Numbered from the stretch's first letter, positions 1 through 10,631 are shown. The stretch is 64,000 bases of DNA from Platanthera guangdongensis (GCA_039583875.1 CM077162.1:164732720-164796719); one strand, 5' to 3'. Notes: generated from the letters alone by a model not told the origin. Numbers and translations are program-made.

Positions 1-1
1 T

Positions 2-1132
2 CCTAAAGAAAGAGTGGATATTGCAAGCACATCTGCTTCAGAGGATGAAGAGGCTGCTAGAGCCAAGAAGAGGAAATTCCAAGTCTTTAAGAGAAGGAGC
101 CAGAATTATAAGAAAGCCCTACAGACCATTGCTCCACAGCCTCCACCATCTACTGATTACAGTTCATTGATGGTAGCATTACAGATCAAGCTAGATGAGC
201 AAAGATAGGCTTTGCAATCTTATATGGATGAAGGGTATAAGTCACTGCAGTTTGATATGGCCCAAGACATCAAGTCAATCAGATTTGAAATGAATCTGAA
301 TAAGAAAGAAATGACTGACTGCTTCCATAAGGGAGGACATGCAGTAGTCTATCTGGCCACACATCAAGAGAAACTGAAGACAAAACTTGATGAGCTAGAA
401 GTGAAGCAAGGATATGTCCTGGAGAATCAGATCAGGATGAATGATAATTTGACAGCTTCACACAATGCCATTGTAACTGAACTGAAGAATATAGCAACTG
501 GCTGGAATGCAGCCCTGACCACTGCCAAAGAAGAATTTTACAAAGCATTGCAAGAGAGCCTAACTGATGTTACTTCTGCACTTCAGGATTCTCAGAAGCT
601 AATAACTGAAAAGCTCCAAAGGTTGAAACCTTTCTACAAAGATAGAGTAAACTATATGAATGCCCAGATAAGATTCCAGAAAGATGATCTAAGAGATCAC
701 ATTGAAAGAGAAGTCATAAAGGGGGAGAAAGTGTTAGTCAAGGCAGGCTCTGATCATGCCAAATGGATTTCTAATTCCATCAGAGCCACCCTGGGATATC
801 CACACTTATGTGATGATGACAATGTGGCTGAGTCCGGAATCAATCCTGCATATCTTGGAGGGGAGCAAGTTGAAGTGGCTCAAGTAATATACCATCCACC
901 AGACTTTGATATGATACATCAAGATATACAGACAATGTATAGGCCTCTTGAGGGAGTTCAGAATGTCATCATTGAGAAAGTGGTTCAGCCAGTGCCAGAG
1001 GCAATTCTGAAAGAACAAGAAGCTTTGCTAAAAGAACAAGAGACTCAATTGTCTAAAAAGAGATTAAGAGAGCAAGCTGAACTTAGGCCTGATTTTGAAC
1101 AATGGAGCCCCACTTCCAGGAATATCATCTTG
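2..1132 (+). pseudogene. Element A (SIRE-like Copia): extra ORF downstream of pol, part 1
   Basis: This frame is open at the left window edge, has one in-frame TAG at 206-208, and otherwise runs to the F insertion at 1133. It has an acidic-then-basic stretch near its visible start (DEEAARAKKRK), a short proline patch, and then about 250 residues rich in K, E, Q and L that look like a coiled coil, including a repeated LKEQE motif. No transmembrane segment is visible. It lies in the sense direction upstream of A's polypurine tract and 3' LTR, the place where SIRE-type elements carry an additional (sometimes called env-like) ORF. The frame resumes at 14100 in the same codon phase. Function is unknown; it could act in assembly or nucleic-acid binding, but that is a guess. 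Confidence 0.7.
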
Positions 1133-1300
1133 ACTGCATGGAAGGCTTCCAATGTACAACCCCGTAGCCAGGCGAGTGGGACCCTCCCCAAATATCGGCC
1201 TAGGGGCGTGCTATGAGCGACGTTTTGGTGCAGCCTCGTTCGAGACGTGCGGGTGCTCGTGCGTGCGTGCGAAGGTTTTACGTGCATAGACTTTTAATAC

Positions 1301-1303
<3 letters not shown>

Positions 1304-1358
<55 letters not shown>
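1304..1358. repeat. (AT)n microsatellite in F 5' LTR
   Basis: An uninterrupted AT dinucleotide run. The equivalent run in the 3' LTR (12183-12262) is longer and has one interruption, so the tract has changed length since insertion. Confidence 0.95.
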
Positions 1359-1362
<4 letters not shown>

Positions 1363-1734
1363 ATATTATATATATTATACATATGTATATAGATATGGAT
1401 TTTGGGGGGAGAAAAGGGGGCATGAAGAAAAGGGGCGGCAGGGGGTCGGTACAGGGAAAGGAGAGCAAAAAGAAAAATAGAAGCAGGGAGGAGGGATTTC
1501 ATAAAGGGGGCAGCAAGGATTTTATAAAAGGGGGCTTCACTAGGGTTCGAAAAAGAGGATGGTTGCGCCCCCCTTTTTTTCTCATTCTCGGCCTGGAGCA
1601 GCGGGAACCGCCTGCCACCGTCTCCCTCTCCGGCCACCCACCAGCAAGGAGGAGACGCCCCTCTACAACCGCCTCTCTCTCTCTCTCTGCCTGGAGCGGC
1701 ACAACCCTGACCCCCTCTTTTTTCTTCTCTCTCC

Positions 1735-1948
1735 CGCCGGCCAACAGGGGCGGCCCGACGCCGGCCACATTTCTTTCTCCCATCGGCCAACAAGTGCAGG
1801 CCGAGCCCTGCCCCTTCCTCTCTCCAGTCGGCCAACAAGGGCAGGCCGAGCCCTGCCCCTTCCTCTCTCCCGCCGACCAGCATGGGCAGCCCGACGCCGC
1901 CCCCTTCCTTTCTCCCGTCGGCCAACAGGGGCAGCCCGACGCCGCCTA
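1735..1948. repeat. 45-bp GC-rich tandem repeat in F 5' LTR
   Basis: Nearly five copies of a 45-bp unit containing CGGCCAACA, with unit starts near 1739, 1784, 1829, 1874 and 1919. The same array is in the 3' LTR at about 12657-12868. Because 45 is divisible by three, it keeps several frames open and makes spurious 80-270 residue ORFs on both strands. Confidence 0.85.
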
Positions 1949-4007
1949 AAGTCGTGGAGGCCGGGATCGACTTCTTCGATGCCATTTGGAGCACGGTCGG
2001 CCACAGAGAGGCTCGGCCATGGAGGGAAAAATCATTTGGAGCCTTCAACTCTCCCGCGGAGGTCGGATCCGTGCATGACAACCGCTACGGACGCTAGACG
2101 TCGATCCTCGGGGAGTGTGCTCGGTTGTGGCTCCGCCAAGCACGCGTCAAGGGTAACGAAATTTCTACTTGGGCAGGTGAAGCCCTCAGTTTCCATATTT
2201 GCATGGAAGCCCCTCTCCACCAACGGGTGGAGGAAGGGAGCTCTCCGACGGGTTGACGTGTACGTCCCCGCAGTTAATTGCATTAGTGCCCGGAAGCGTG
2301 AGTACGGGTTTAGGCATGCTGTGTGAAGCCCATCCGGACGTGTGAGTCGGATTGGTGATGTTCTAGGGTTCCCGGAGAAGACTCCGAGGAAGTTGTTTAC
2401 TTAGCCGCTTGCAGGGAATGCGCACCACAGACCCCAAAAAGGGGGGTGTGCACAATATGTTTGTCCCGCTTATATTAGTAGACCGATGACTAGTTGGCCG
2501 CCGCTCGTCGAGACGTTGGCGTACAGGTGTCGCAGTACCAGGCGGGGAGTAGCGGGCTTAAGCCCAAGCTTGTGCCGGCCCTGGGAGGCCTTTTTATTTA
2601 TATTCCCGGCCTGCGTGCTGAGTATGGAATTTGTATTCCTGTAATATTTTTTCATATCTGTGATGCTCTGTGAATATAGTTTACTCCTCCTGTCTTGGGC
2701 GAGCGGTGCGTTCGTGAACCGCTCCCCCCTGTATGACCCGAGGTATAGATGCCGGGAAGCCCCTGATGGCCCGTTGCCATCATTTCAGAGTAGAGGAGTT
2801 CCGCTATTAGCGGCCCACTTGGGGCTGCGTAGAGTAGGGCTGCTGGACGGTTTTGCGCCAATAGTAAGATGGGCGGGGAACATTTTACTTAGACCCGAGG
2901 TGGCACCTCTAGTTTGGGAGTGGATCTCGAGATCCTCCTTAGATATTCCGGTCGGCCAAGAGCGCCCTCCGAAGGTGTCTTAGCTCAGCCTTTGGCTTGG
3001 GAGGGGAAGAGTTTGTTAGTCTTCCGGGTAAGCGGTGGGTCCTCCACGCTGAGACCTTGGGTCTGTCCCTCGTGTTCCTAATCTTGTGCCTAGATCGTTC
3101 GCTGATGTGTAAAAATCGTCTCACGGACTACAATCCGAATAGGCAAGTGTACCTATCGTTTTATAGTATAGTGATAAAAATATATCAAGGTCGTATAAAA
3201 ACTCGGGGCAGGCAAGTACTATTACTCACAACGATTTTATTATCCTACCGAACGATTGACGAGTTTAAAAATTAAAATGAACTAAGCTTAATTAAACGAG
3301 AAATAAAAATATTGCGAAAGAGTGCTCGATCGACGATTCACTTTGAAATAAAATAACGAAATAAATTAGTTTAGCATTTGCAATACTATTAAGACCGTGA
3401 CAGATCCGATATTAGGAAGTAATCTTGCTAGAGCATTAAATCCCCTAACTTATAGACGCTTTGACCGAAATCTCTTTACAAGTCAAAAAGGCCTAAAGTC
3501 GCGTTACCGAAGTGACCCGCACTATTGGATTTTACTCCAATCCGGAGGATTTACGTCATCCTATCTCTAGGGTTGCGTTCAACTCCTTCCTTCTTTGAGT
3601 GATCTTTCAAATCAATGAGTCTCTCGACTTCTATGAAATGAGATCAATTGCCTACTACCGTATACCGGAATACGGAGTCGACACGATAAAAATCAAAGAA
3701 GGATCAAAATAGGAAAAATACAAATGCAAACATAAAATTAAAGATGCATTTTTTTGTCGCAAAGCTCATCGCGATCGGGCGCAAAATATAATTAGCTAAG
3801 CATAATAAAGGAAGAAAACAAAATAGAAGAAAGGGAAGTCATTTGCATAGCTTAAGAAAAGGAAATACACAAAAATTAAAATAGGACAATGCTATTCTAC
3901 TACAAAAAGGAAATTACAATAAAAACTACAACAAGGAAAAACTCTCATGAACTAGCTATCTCACTTGCTCTCTAAAATCCTCTTCTTCAAAGCATGATAC
4001 ATTGGTT

Positions 4008-4017
4008 CCTTTTATAG
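4008..4017 (-). promoter_or_regulatory. TATA box in N 3' LTR
   Basis: The minus strand reads CTATAAAAGG. The matching site in the other LTR is 8440-8449. Its position downstream of the CATGCATG cluster fits a U3/R promoter. No transcript evidence is available. Confidence 0.6.
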
Positions 4018-4075
4018 GAGAGGAGGAAGATTGTAGAAAGTGGTGGAAATGAAATGGGAGAAGGATGTGGCCGGG

Positions 4076-4372
4076 CATGCATGTATGAGGAGGTGCATGA
4101 ATGTCATTAATGGGGGAGAGAGGGAAGAGGCTACATGCATGCATTTTCATTTAGGAAAATAAAAAGAACAAAATAAATAAAAGAGGGGGGGGGGATGGAT
4201 GGGTTTAAATGAGAATGAGAGAAAGGGAAAGAGGGGTGAATGAGAAATAAATAAGAGAGAAGGAGTGAGTGGGGAGATGCATGAGGAATAAAGAGAAGAG
4301 AAAATAATAAAGGGGAGAGAGAGGGGAGAGGCTACATGCATGAATGGGGAGAGAAGGAGTCGTCCATGCATG
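4076..4372 (-). promoter_or_regulatory. RY-motif (CATGCATG) cluster in N U3
   Basis: Four perfect CATGCATG octamers lie at 4076-4083, 4134-4141, 4335-4342 and 4365-4372, with a TGCATG variant at about 4277. All are within roughly 60-360 bp upstream of the TATA box on the minus strand, and all four are kept in the 5' LTR. RY motifs are known binding sites of plant B3-domain regulators of the ABI3/FUS3/LEC2 group. Seed or embryo expression is an inference. Confidence 0.55.
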
Positions 4373-4835
4373 TTGGGCCTCATTATGTGGGCTGAAATAT
4401 TATTTGTGGGCTGAAATATTATTTGTGGGCTGCATCATAGGCTCGGGTAGCACCAAAGGAAGGGCTCGGGTTGTCTTGCATGGTGGGCTGCACTTGCACC
4501 GCAACAAAGGGCTTGAACCTACAAATAAAACAAAACAAATAAACAAAATGTTAGATATATTTTATAACATAACATAACATATATTTTATAACATAATAAA
4601 AAACTAACCATAATAATATAATAATAGTTATATTTCATAACAAAATACAACTAGACATAGAATATAAAATTAAACATAAAAAAAGCATAAAACACATAAT
4701 TAAACTAGGAATTAATATATTATAAAAAAGACATTAAGACATGAAATAAAAACATAACAAGCATAAAATATAAACAAACTTAGGCATTTTGCATACTAAA
4801 CTACCCCCAAAAATGATGACTAAAAGTAGTCATCA

Positions 4836-6393
4836 AATACCCCCATGCTTGGGCTTTTGCTATTCCAGAGCAAAAGTATGAGAAATATTTATAAGACATT
4901 TATAAAGTTTTCAATTAAACTAAAAATTTATTTACACCAAAGTCAAGTAAAAAATAAAATTTAGGGATTTACGAATTAAGTCCTAAATTATGGAATTAAA
5001 GTGAAAAGAGAGAAATATTTAGCCAAAACTTCTCTAATAAATTAACTAGCACTCAAAATTGAGTAAATTGCAAACAAGATTTGATTAAAATTATAAAAAC
5101 CATAACTTAAAAGGAACTTAAGGAAGAATGCAACCTACTACTTATGCTCTCCCAATATTTTAATTTAAAATCTAAGACAATAATATTTGCTAAGGGGTTT
5201 GGGGAGGGAAATCAACATGAAGAGGTCTTTGATTGGAGGTGATCATCATTATTGTTTTTCACACCCCACCAAATTTTTTTTTAAAAAATATATATGTAAT
5301 ACCAGAAAATGATAGACTAACAACCTATCACTTCCCACGACATATATGAACTTTTAAATATATATGTAATACCAGAAAATGATAGACTAACATCCTATCA
5401 CTTCCCACGACATATATGAACTTTTAATTCCTCTCTTCATCTGGGTTGCATATATTTACCAGAGAATAAGAAACTAACATCTCCTTATTCCCATGACATA
5501 TGATCTAACAATAAAAAGAAAAAGGAAGGAGTTAAACAAAATTTTAGAAAATAAACAAAAATACTAGAGAGCAACTACTAGTAGATTGAGATTTCCTAAG
5601 AACCTAAAAACATGAGGTAATAATAATTGGAATCCAAAATTGTTAAGCAAAAATACTACAAAATTGAAACTATTTAAAATAAAAGAGAAAACAAGTGCTA
5701 AATAAATTACTCTAAGCAAATTAAAACCATAAGATAATTCTCAAAACTAAATCACTAAATATTAGATTTAACTAAACATGATGAAACAAAAGATTAGCAA
5801 ATCAAAAATAGTAAAAATGCTTATAAACAAACTCAAACAAAATTTCTGAAAACAACAAAAAGACTAAGGGAGAGGTTTATTATATTTTTTGGATTTTGAT
5901 TTTTTGATTTTTGCGGGTTTTTTTTCTAGTTTTTTTTTATTTTTGATAAAGCTAAATTACTTAAAAACAAACATTTTTTTTTGAAAAACATAAAAAGAAA
6001 AGATATTTTTTTTAAAAAAGGAGAAATTAAAAAGAAAAGAAAAGGAAAAAGAGCGAAGCCCTCCCCCATGCTTGGATTTTGCATTGTCCTCAATGAAAAA
6101 CAAAAAAAGGAAGAAGAAGAGGGAGGGGGGGCAATAAAGTAAAGACTTAAAAGAAAACAACTTCCCCTGATTCGTAAGGCCGAATGCTGATTTCGTTCCC
6201 CCATACTTAAGCTGGACACCGGCTCAGGCCTAAGGAAGAGAAAAAAAATGATGGAGCCAAACGAATCCGTCGAAGGTCTTATTCCTGCAAAACACAATAA
6301 GCAAACAAAAAAAGGAATAACAAAAAGTGATAAGCAAGGGGTGCCTCACAAGAGCGCTCTTTGTTTAACGTCGTCTGAGCTCTACGTTATTGG
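4836..6393 (-). other. N 3' untranslated region with polypurine tract
   Basis: AT-rich and without a credible ORF. The minus-strand polypurine tract AAGCATGGGGGTATT abuts the LTR at 4836-4850 and nearly matches E's tract at 28834-28848. The next 40 bp, and a block at 6329-6370, are also shared with E. Homopolymer A and T runs are frequent. Confidence 0.75.
5287..5426. repeat. Tandem duplication of about 70 bp in N 3' UTR
   Basis: Two adjacent near-identical copies of a segment containing GTAATACCAGAAAATGATAG, followed nearby by a third, looser relative (about 5450-5500). No coding role is seen. Confidence 0.8.
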
Positions 6394-7374
6394 TTAGCTA
6401 AATGGAAAATAAAAACTAAAGTGAAGAGGTAACTCCTTAAATATGCGCTTAGGAGAGTACATCAAAAAAGAGAAAAAATGAAGAATCGCACCGACATGGG
6501 GTGGAATCTTCAATGGAATGACGCCCGAAAATGAACGGACGGAGTTATAGAAGAACTCCGCCGTATGAAAAAAGGGAAAGTAGGGGTCGTCAAAAGAAGA
6601 AGAAGAAAAAGAAGAAGAAATAGAAAGAGGAAAAAAAGAAGTAGAAAAAGAAATTTCATCAACGAAAATTTCACAAGGAGAAGGAGAGACTTGTGAAATT
6701 TTGGGAGAAGAAGGGGTAGAGTGGACTAAAGAAGAATTATCTAAAATAAAAGAAGAATAAGAAAAAGACTCGCTAAAACTAGAAAAAGTTGGAACAGTTA
6801 AAGTTTGAAGCGAAAAGGAATCACACACGTCTTCAGAAAAAGAAAGAGAATGATGAAACGTCTTGTCATCCTCAAAAGGTAAGAAGCATGCCAGAGTATC
6901 CATAGGGGCGTCATCCAAAGGAGGAAGGAAAGAATCTGGAATATCCGAATAATTATCCCCCTCGAGAGGAAAAAGACAAGCCGGGATATCCGGTGACTCA
7001 TTACACGATGAAATTGGAGGAGACGGAGAAGAAGACGAAGAAAATGAAGCGGCCTCACGAGAAAAATAATCGAGAATGGTCTTCAAATGCGAATTGATAT
7101 TATCAAGAGAAGTTTGCAATTCAAAATACGCATTATCGATTGAAGTAAAATTTAGAGGCACGGCGCTTTGCGGGGCAAAATCATAAGAAAAATAAGACGG
7201 GTTCCCCATCTCCCAAGTAGGATAAAAATTGGAGTAAGAGTCAAATTGGCCACTTTGACCTGCTCCAGAAAAATTGAAATCAAAAGAGGGAGGGGTTCTC
7301 GAAAGACATTCAGAATAAAAGTGGTTGGGCGACCCGCAAAAATTACAAAACGCGCCAAAATAAGACGATTCCAT
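6394..7374 (-). CDS. N ORF: nucleocapsid-like zinc-knuckle protein with acidic low-complexity tail
   Basis: An uninterrupted 326-codon frame with an ATG 160 bp inside the 5' LTR boundary, where gag begins in E. Residues 10-23 form a perfect CCHC knuckle, CNFCGSPNHFYSEC (C10, C13, H18, C23). Residues 47-64 (YSNFYPTW...NPSYFS) resemble the YSNNYNPGWRNHPNFS segment of E's Gag, and a short helix-like segment near 80-105 could match the part after it. The rest is rich in Ser, Phe, Asp and Pro. This suggests a truncated Gag that kept the RNA-binding part and lost the capsid. It may help package N RNA into particles made by another element; that role is inferred. Confidence 0.7.
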   Translation of the reverse strand: MESSYFGAFCNFCGSPNHFYSECLSRTPPSFDFNFSGAGQSGQFDSYSNFYPTWEMGNPSYFSYDFAPQSAVPLNFTSIDNAYFELQTSLDNINSHLKTILDYFSREAASFSSSSSPSPPISSCNESPDIPACLFPLEGDNYSDIPDSFLPPLDDAPMDTLACFLPFEDDKTFHHSLSFSEDVCDSFSLQTLTVPTFSSFSESFSYSSFILDNSSLVHSTPSSPKISQVSPSPCEIFVDEISFSTSFFPLSISSSFSSSSFDDPYFPFFHTAEFFYNSVRSFSGVIPLKIPPHVGAILHFFSFLMYSPKRIFKELPLHFSFYFPFS

Positions 7375-7510
7375 AAAAAAACTGTTACCAAAAAGAAAAA
7401 GAAAACTTAAAATTTTTTTTTGAAGTTTTTTTTTGTTAAAAAAATGTTTTTGTTTTTAAAATTTTAGTAGAAGTAATAAACTCGATGCTTTCGTAATATT
7501 GCCAAAGTAG

Positions 7511-7528
7511 TCCCCGGCAACGGCGCCA
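7511..7528 (-). other. N primer-binding site (tRNA-Asp type)
   Basis: The minus strand reads TGGCGCCGTTGCCGGGGA, six bases inside the 5' LTR boundary. It is identical to the E site at 35971-35988 and typical of Athila elements. Confidence 0.85.
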
Positions 7529-7534
7529 AAAACT

Positions 7535-9262
7535 TGATGCGTAAAAATCGTCTCACGGACTACAATCCGAATAGGCAAGTGTACCTATCGTTTTATAGTA
7601 TAGTGATAAAAATATATCAAGGTCGTATAAAAACTCGGGGCAGGCAAGAACTATTACTCACAACGATTTTATTATCCTACCGAACGATTGACGAGTTTGA
7701 AAATTAAAATGAACTAAGCTTAATTAAAAGAGAAATAAAAATATTGCAAAAGAGTGCTCGATCGACGATTCACTTTGAAATAAAATAACGAAATAAATTA
7801 GTTTAGCATTTGCAATACTATTAAGACCGTGACAGATCTGATATTAGGAAGTAATCTCGCTAGAGCATTAAATCCTCTAACTTATAGATGTTTTGACCGA
7901 AATCTCTTTACAGGTCAAAAAGGCCTAAAGTCGCGTTACCGAAGTGACCCGCACTATTGGATTTGACTCCAATCCGGAGGATTTACGTCATCCTATCTCT
8001 AGGGTTGCGTTCAACTCCTTCCTTCTTTGAGTGATCTTTCAAATCAATGAGTCTCTCGACTTCTATGAAATGAGATCAATTGGCTACTACCGTATACCGG
8101 AATACGGAGTCGACAAGATAAAAATCAAAGAAGGATCAAAATAGGAAAAATACAAATGCAAACATAAAATTAAAGATGCATTATTCGGTCGCAAAGCTCA
8201 TCGCGATCGGGCGCAAAATATAATTAGCTAAGCATAATAAAGGAAGAAAACAAAATAGAAGAAAGAGAAGTCATTTGCATTGCTTAAGAAAAGGAAATAC
8301 ACAAAAATTAAAATAGGACAATGCTATTCTACTACAAAAAGGAAATTACAATAAAAACTACAACAAGGAAAAACTGTCATGAAGTAGCTATCTCACTTGC
8401 TCTCTAAAATCCTATTCTTCAAAGCATGAGACATTGGTTCCTTTTATAGGAGAGGAGGAAGATTCTAGAAAGTGGTGGAAATGAAATGGGAGAAGGATGT
8501 GGCCGGCCATGCATGTATGAGGAGGTGCATGAATGTCATTAATGGGGGAGAGAGGGAAGAGGCTACATGCATGCATTTTCATTTAGGAAAATAAAAAGAA
8601 CAAAATAAATAAAAGAGGGGGGATGGATGGGTTTAAATGAGAATGAGAGAAAGGGAAAGATGGGTGAATGAGAAATAAATAAGAGAGAAGGAATGAGTGG
8701 GGAGATGCATGAGGAATAAAGAGAAGAGAAAATAATAAAGGGGAGAGAGAGGGGAGAGGCTACATGCATGAATGGGGAGAGAAGGAGCCGTCCATGCATG
8801 TTGGGCCTCATTATGTGGGCTGAAATATTATTTGTGGGCTGAAATATTATTTGTGGGCTGCATCATAGGCTCGGGTAGCACCAAAGGAAGGGCTCGGGTT
8901 GTCTTGCATGGTGGGCTGCAGTTGGACCGCAACAAAGGCCTTGAACCTACAAATAAAACAAAACAAATAAACAAAATGTTAGATATATTTTATAACATAA
9001 CATAACATATATTTTATAACATAATAAAAAACTAACCATAATAATATAATAATAGTTATATTTCATAACAAAATACAACTAGACATAGAACATAAAATTA
9101 AACATAAAAAAGCATAAAACACATAATTAAACTAGGAATTAATATATTATAAAAAAGACATTAAGACATGAAATAAAACCATAACAAGCATAAAATATAA
9201 ACAAACTTAGGCATTTTGCATACTAAACTACCCCCAAAAATGATGACTAAAAGTAGTCATCA
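7535..9262 (-). repeat. N 5' LTR
   Basis: Nearly identical by eye to 3103-4835, with small indels and few substitutions, so insertion was fairly recent. It has the same TATA box (8440-8449) and four CATGCATG octamers. TG...CA ends are followed directly by TTCGC. Confidence 0.88.
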
Positions 9263-9267
9263 TTCGC

Positions 9268-9340
9268 CTGAGGGTAGTAGGTGCGTGGTCACCCCTCTTT
9301 TGGGACTCTGAACTCCACGAGAGACCAAGTTCTGGTTTCA
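9268..9340 (+). repeat. F 5' LTR, second part
   Basis: It matches the last part of the F 3' LTR (about 14027-14099) and ends GGTTTCA. It is separated from the first part by element N and the second TTCGC copy. Confidence 0.85.
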
Positions 9341-9772
9341 ATATTTATGGTGTGGTGAGCGTGGAGAGTGACCAGCACAGAAAAACTCAGTCGAACGTCA
9401 TGGCTATAGAAGAGGAACCAAGTGACGACCAAGGTCATGTGATGAAAGAAGTCCCCTCCCACTCCTCTTTTGTCGCTCCTTGCCATCTTGACTTTTCATC
9501 TCGAATGTTTCTCAAATGCCAAAGTATAAACTCTCACAGTTGAGAAGTGGCTCTTAAAATAATCCCACTAGCTAAAATTTTAAGGTTGGAAAGTGCACAG
9601 TCGAAAGGTTGAAGTGTTAGTACTAGAATACTGGGTTCAGACTTGTGCGAGTCATCTAAGTTCCAGAAAACGTATATTAACAATTATTCTCAAATGTGTG
9701 TCTTAGGATGAGAGAGGTGGGAGTAAAAATAACAGTAAAACCAAAGAGTACCACTGCATTCACGAACCATAA
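9341..9772. other. F interior, left part, no recognisable gene
   Basis: I see no PBS of the usual tRNA types, no retroviral motif and no ORF with convincing similarity. Short open frames of about 65 codons are not supported. It may include more captured host DNA next to the oxidoreductase fragment. Confidence 0.5.
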
Positions 9773-9988
9773 CTAATTCATCTGTGCTAGGGGGTTTGCT
9801 TGCGAAACTGTAGAGCGAAATTCGGAGAACGAAGAGGGACCCAGATTGAACTTGTAGCCCTTAATTTCAGATGAATGTGCAGCACCACCAGATACATCAT
9901 GACTTTTCAGCGTAATAACATCCTGGTTGTATTTAACTGAAAGTCCAGCATAGCTTAACCCACCAATACCGCCACCAATCACCACCAC
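9773..9988 (-). pseudogene. Captured fragment of a plant FAD-dependent oxidoreductase gene
   Basis: A 71-codon stretch begins with a dinucleotide-binding signature (VVIGGGIGGL, GxGxxG). It continues with features I recall from the plant carotenoid-isomerase-like FAD/NAD(P)-binding oxidoreductase family: SHDVSGGAAHS, EIKGYKFNLGPS and QANPLAQ. Intact members are several hundred residues long; only the N-terminal FAD-binding portion is here, ending in a stop three codons after QANPLAQ. It lies antisense to F between the LTRs. This looks like host sequence picked up by a retroelement. Exon or intron boundaries cannot be fixed, and there is no sign it makes a working enzyme. Confidence 0.65.
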
Positions 9989-10631
9989 ACCTGCTCATAA
10001 CTCCTCTGAACATTTGTCATGGTTAAGCAAAAAGATGTTTACCATAAGTGAAATAGAAGTAATTTCGATTTTTAGATTTATATAGGAAAAATTAGCAGAC
10101 AACTAACTACTGAAGGCTCAATCGTTTACCCTCCCATGACAAGCACATTTATGAATACAAAGCGAAGAATACTTACCGTATTACCACGTAACACAGTACG
10201 AGTAAAGTGATGTGTATAATGAACCAAGTGAAGATTATTTACTGTGTTTCTCTTAGTTGAAATCTTACTTGAGGTTGGTTGATTATTTATAAATCTCTAA
10301 TTGCAAGTATAGACATGAGATCCCAATACGTCAATAAAGTTATAAGATTTTATTCTATCAAAAAATACTAAATGGGATAAGATATGAGAACTGGAATTTT
10401 GAATTATGATTTAGAATAGTAAAACAAGAAAGATACATGTAAATCACATAGGATGTTCTATCCTGGAGATCAAAACGTGCTTTAGGGAGAATATTATATG
10501 ATCGACCCTGGTTCTCAGGAGGGTGGACGTAGCGGGTATAGGTGCCTTGTGTCGGACTTTGACCTGATTGACCAGTTTAACAGTTCTTTTGAGTTATTTG
10601 TTTACCTTTATGTTTTCTTTATATTTGTTCT
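9989..10631. other. F interior between gene fragment and minisatellite
   Basis: AT-rich, with no ORF, motif or repeat I can support. It could hold intron or flanking sequence of the captured gene. Confidence 0.4.

Larger units (their letters stand above)
1153..3102 (+). repeat. F 5' LTR, first part
   Basis: This matches 12039-14026 almost base for base except at the (AT)n tract and scattered substitutions. The LTR is unusually GC-rich after an (AT)n run and holds a 45-bp tandem repeat. Element N interrupts it after 3102, and the last 73 bp follow N at 9268. Long open frames here on both strands come from the 45-bp repeat (a multiple of three) and are not considered genes. Confidence 0.85.
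3103..4835 (-). repeat. N 3' LTR
   Basis: This is the 3' LTR because N reads on the minus strand and the polypurine tract lies at 4836-4850. The higher-coordinate end carries a short inverted repeat (GATGACT/AGTCATC). It contains a TATA box and a cluster of CATGCATG motifs. Confidence 0.88.
3103..9262 (-). mobile_element. Element N: non-autonomous Athila-type LTR retrotransposon
   Basis: It has 1.73-kb LTRs (3103-4835 and 7535-9262) that are nearly identical and bounded by TG...CA, with a perfect TTCGC target duplication at 3098-3102 and 9263-9267. The minus-strand PBS (7511-7528) reads TGGCGCCGTTGCCGGGGA, the tRNA-Asp-type site of Athila elements, as in element E. The 2.7-kb interior lacks protease, RT, RNase H and integrase and has a single 326-codon frame. 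Blocks of the interior match E: 4836-4890 with 28834-28880, and 6329-6370 with 30530-30567. The LTRs share a looser common skeleton with E. It was probably mobilised in trans by an Athila relative. Confidence 0.88.

Noticed and set aside
1278..2326. Several open frames of 80-270 codons on both strands in the F 5' LTR (and their twins at 12180-13072)
   Set aside because: They lie wholly in an LTR, overlap each other on both strands, depend on a 45-bp repeat and microsatellites, and show no domain.
5926..6297. A 123-codon minus-strand frame in the N 3' UTR, rich in Phe and Lys
   Set aside because: It reflects A/T homopolymers, overlaps blocks shared as UTR with E, and has no recognisable motif.
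9773..9988. A functional small oxidoreductase gene
   Set aside because: Only the first part of the FAD-binding domain is present, it ends in a stop, and it sits between LTRs; treated as a captured fragment.
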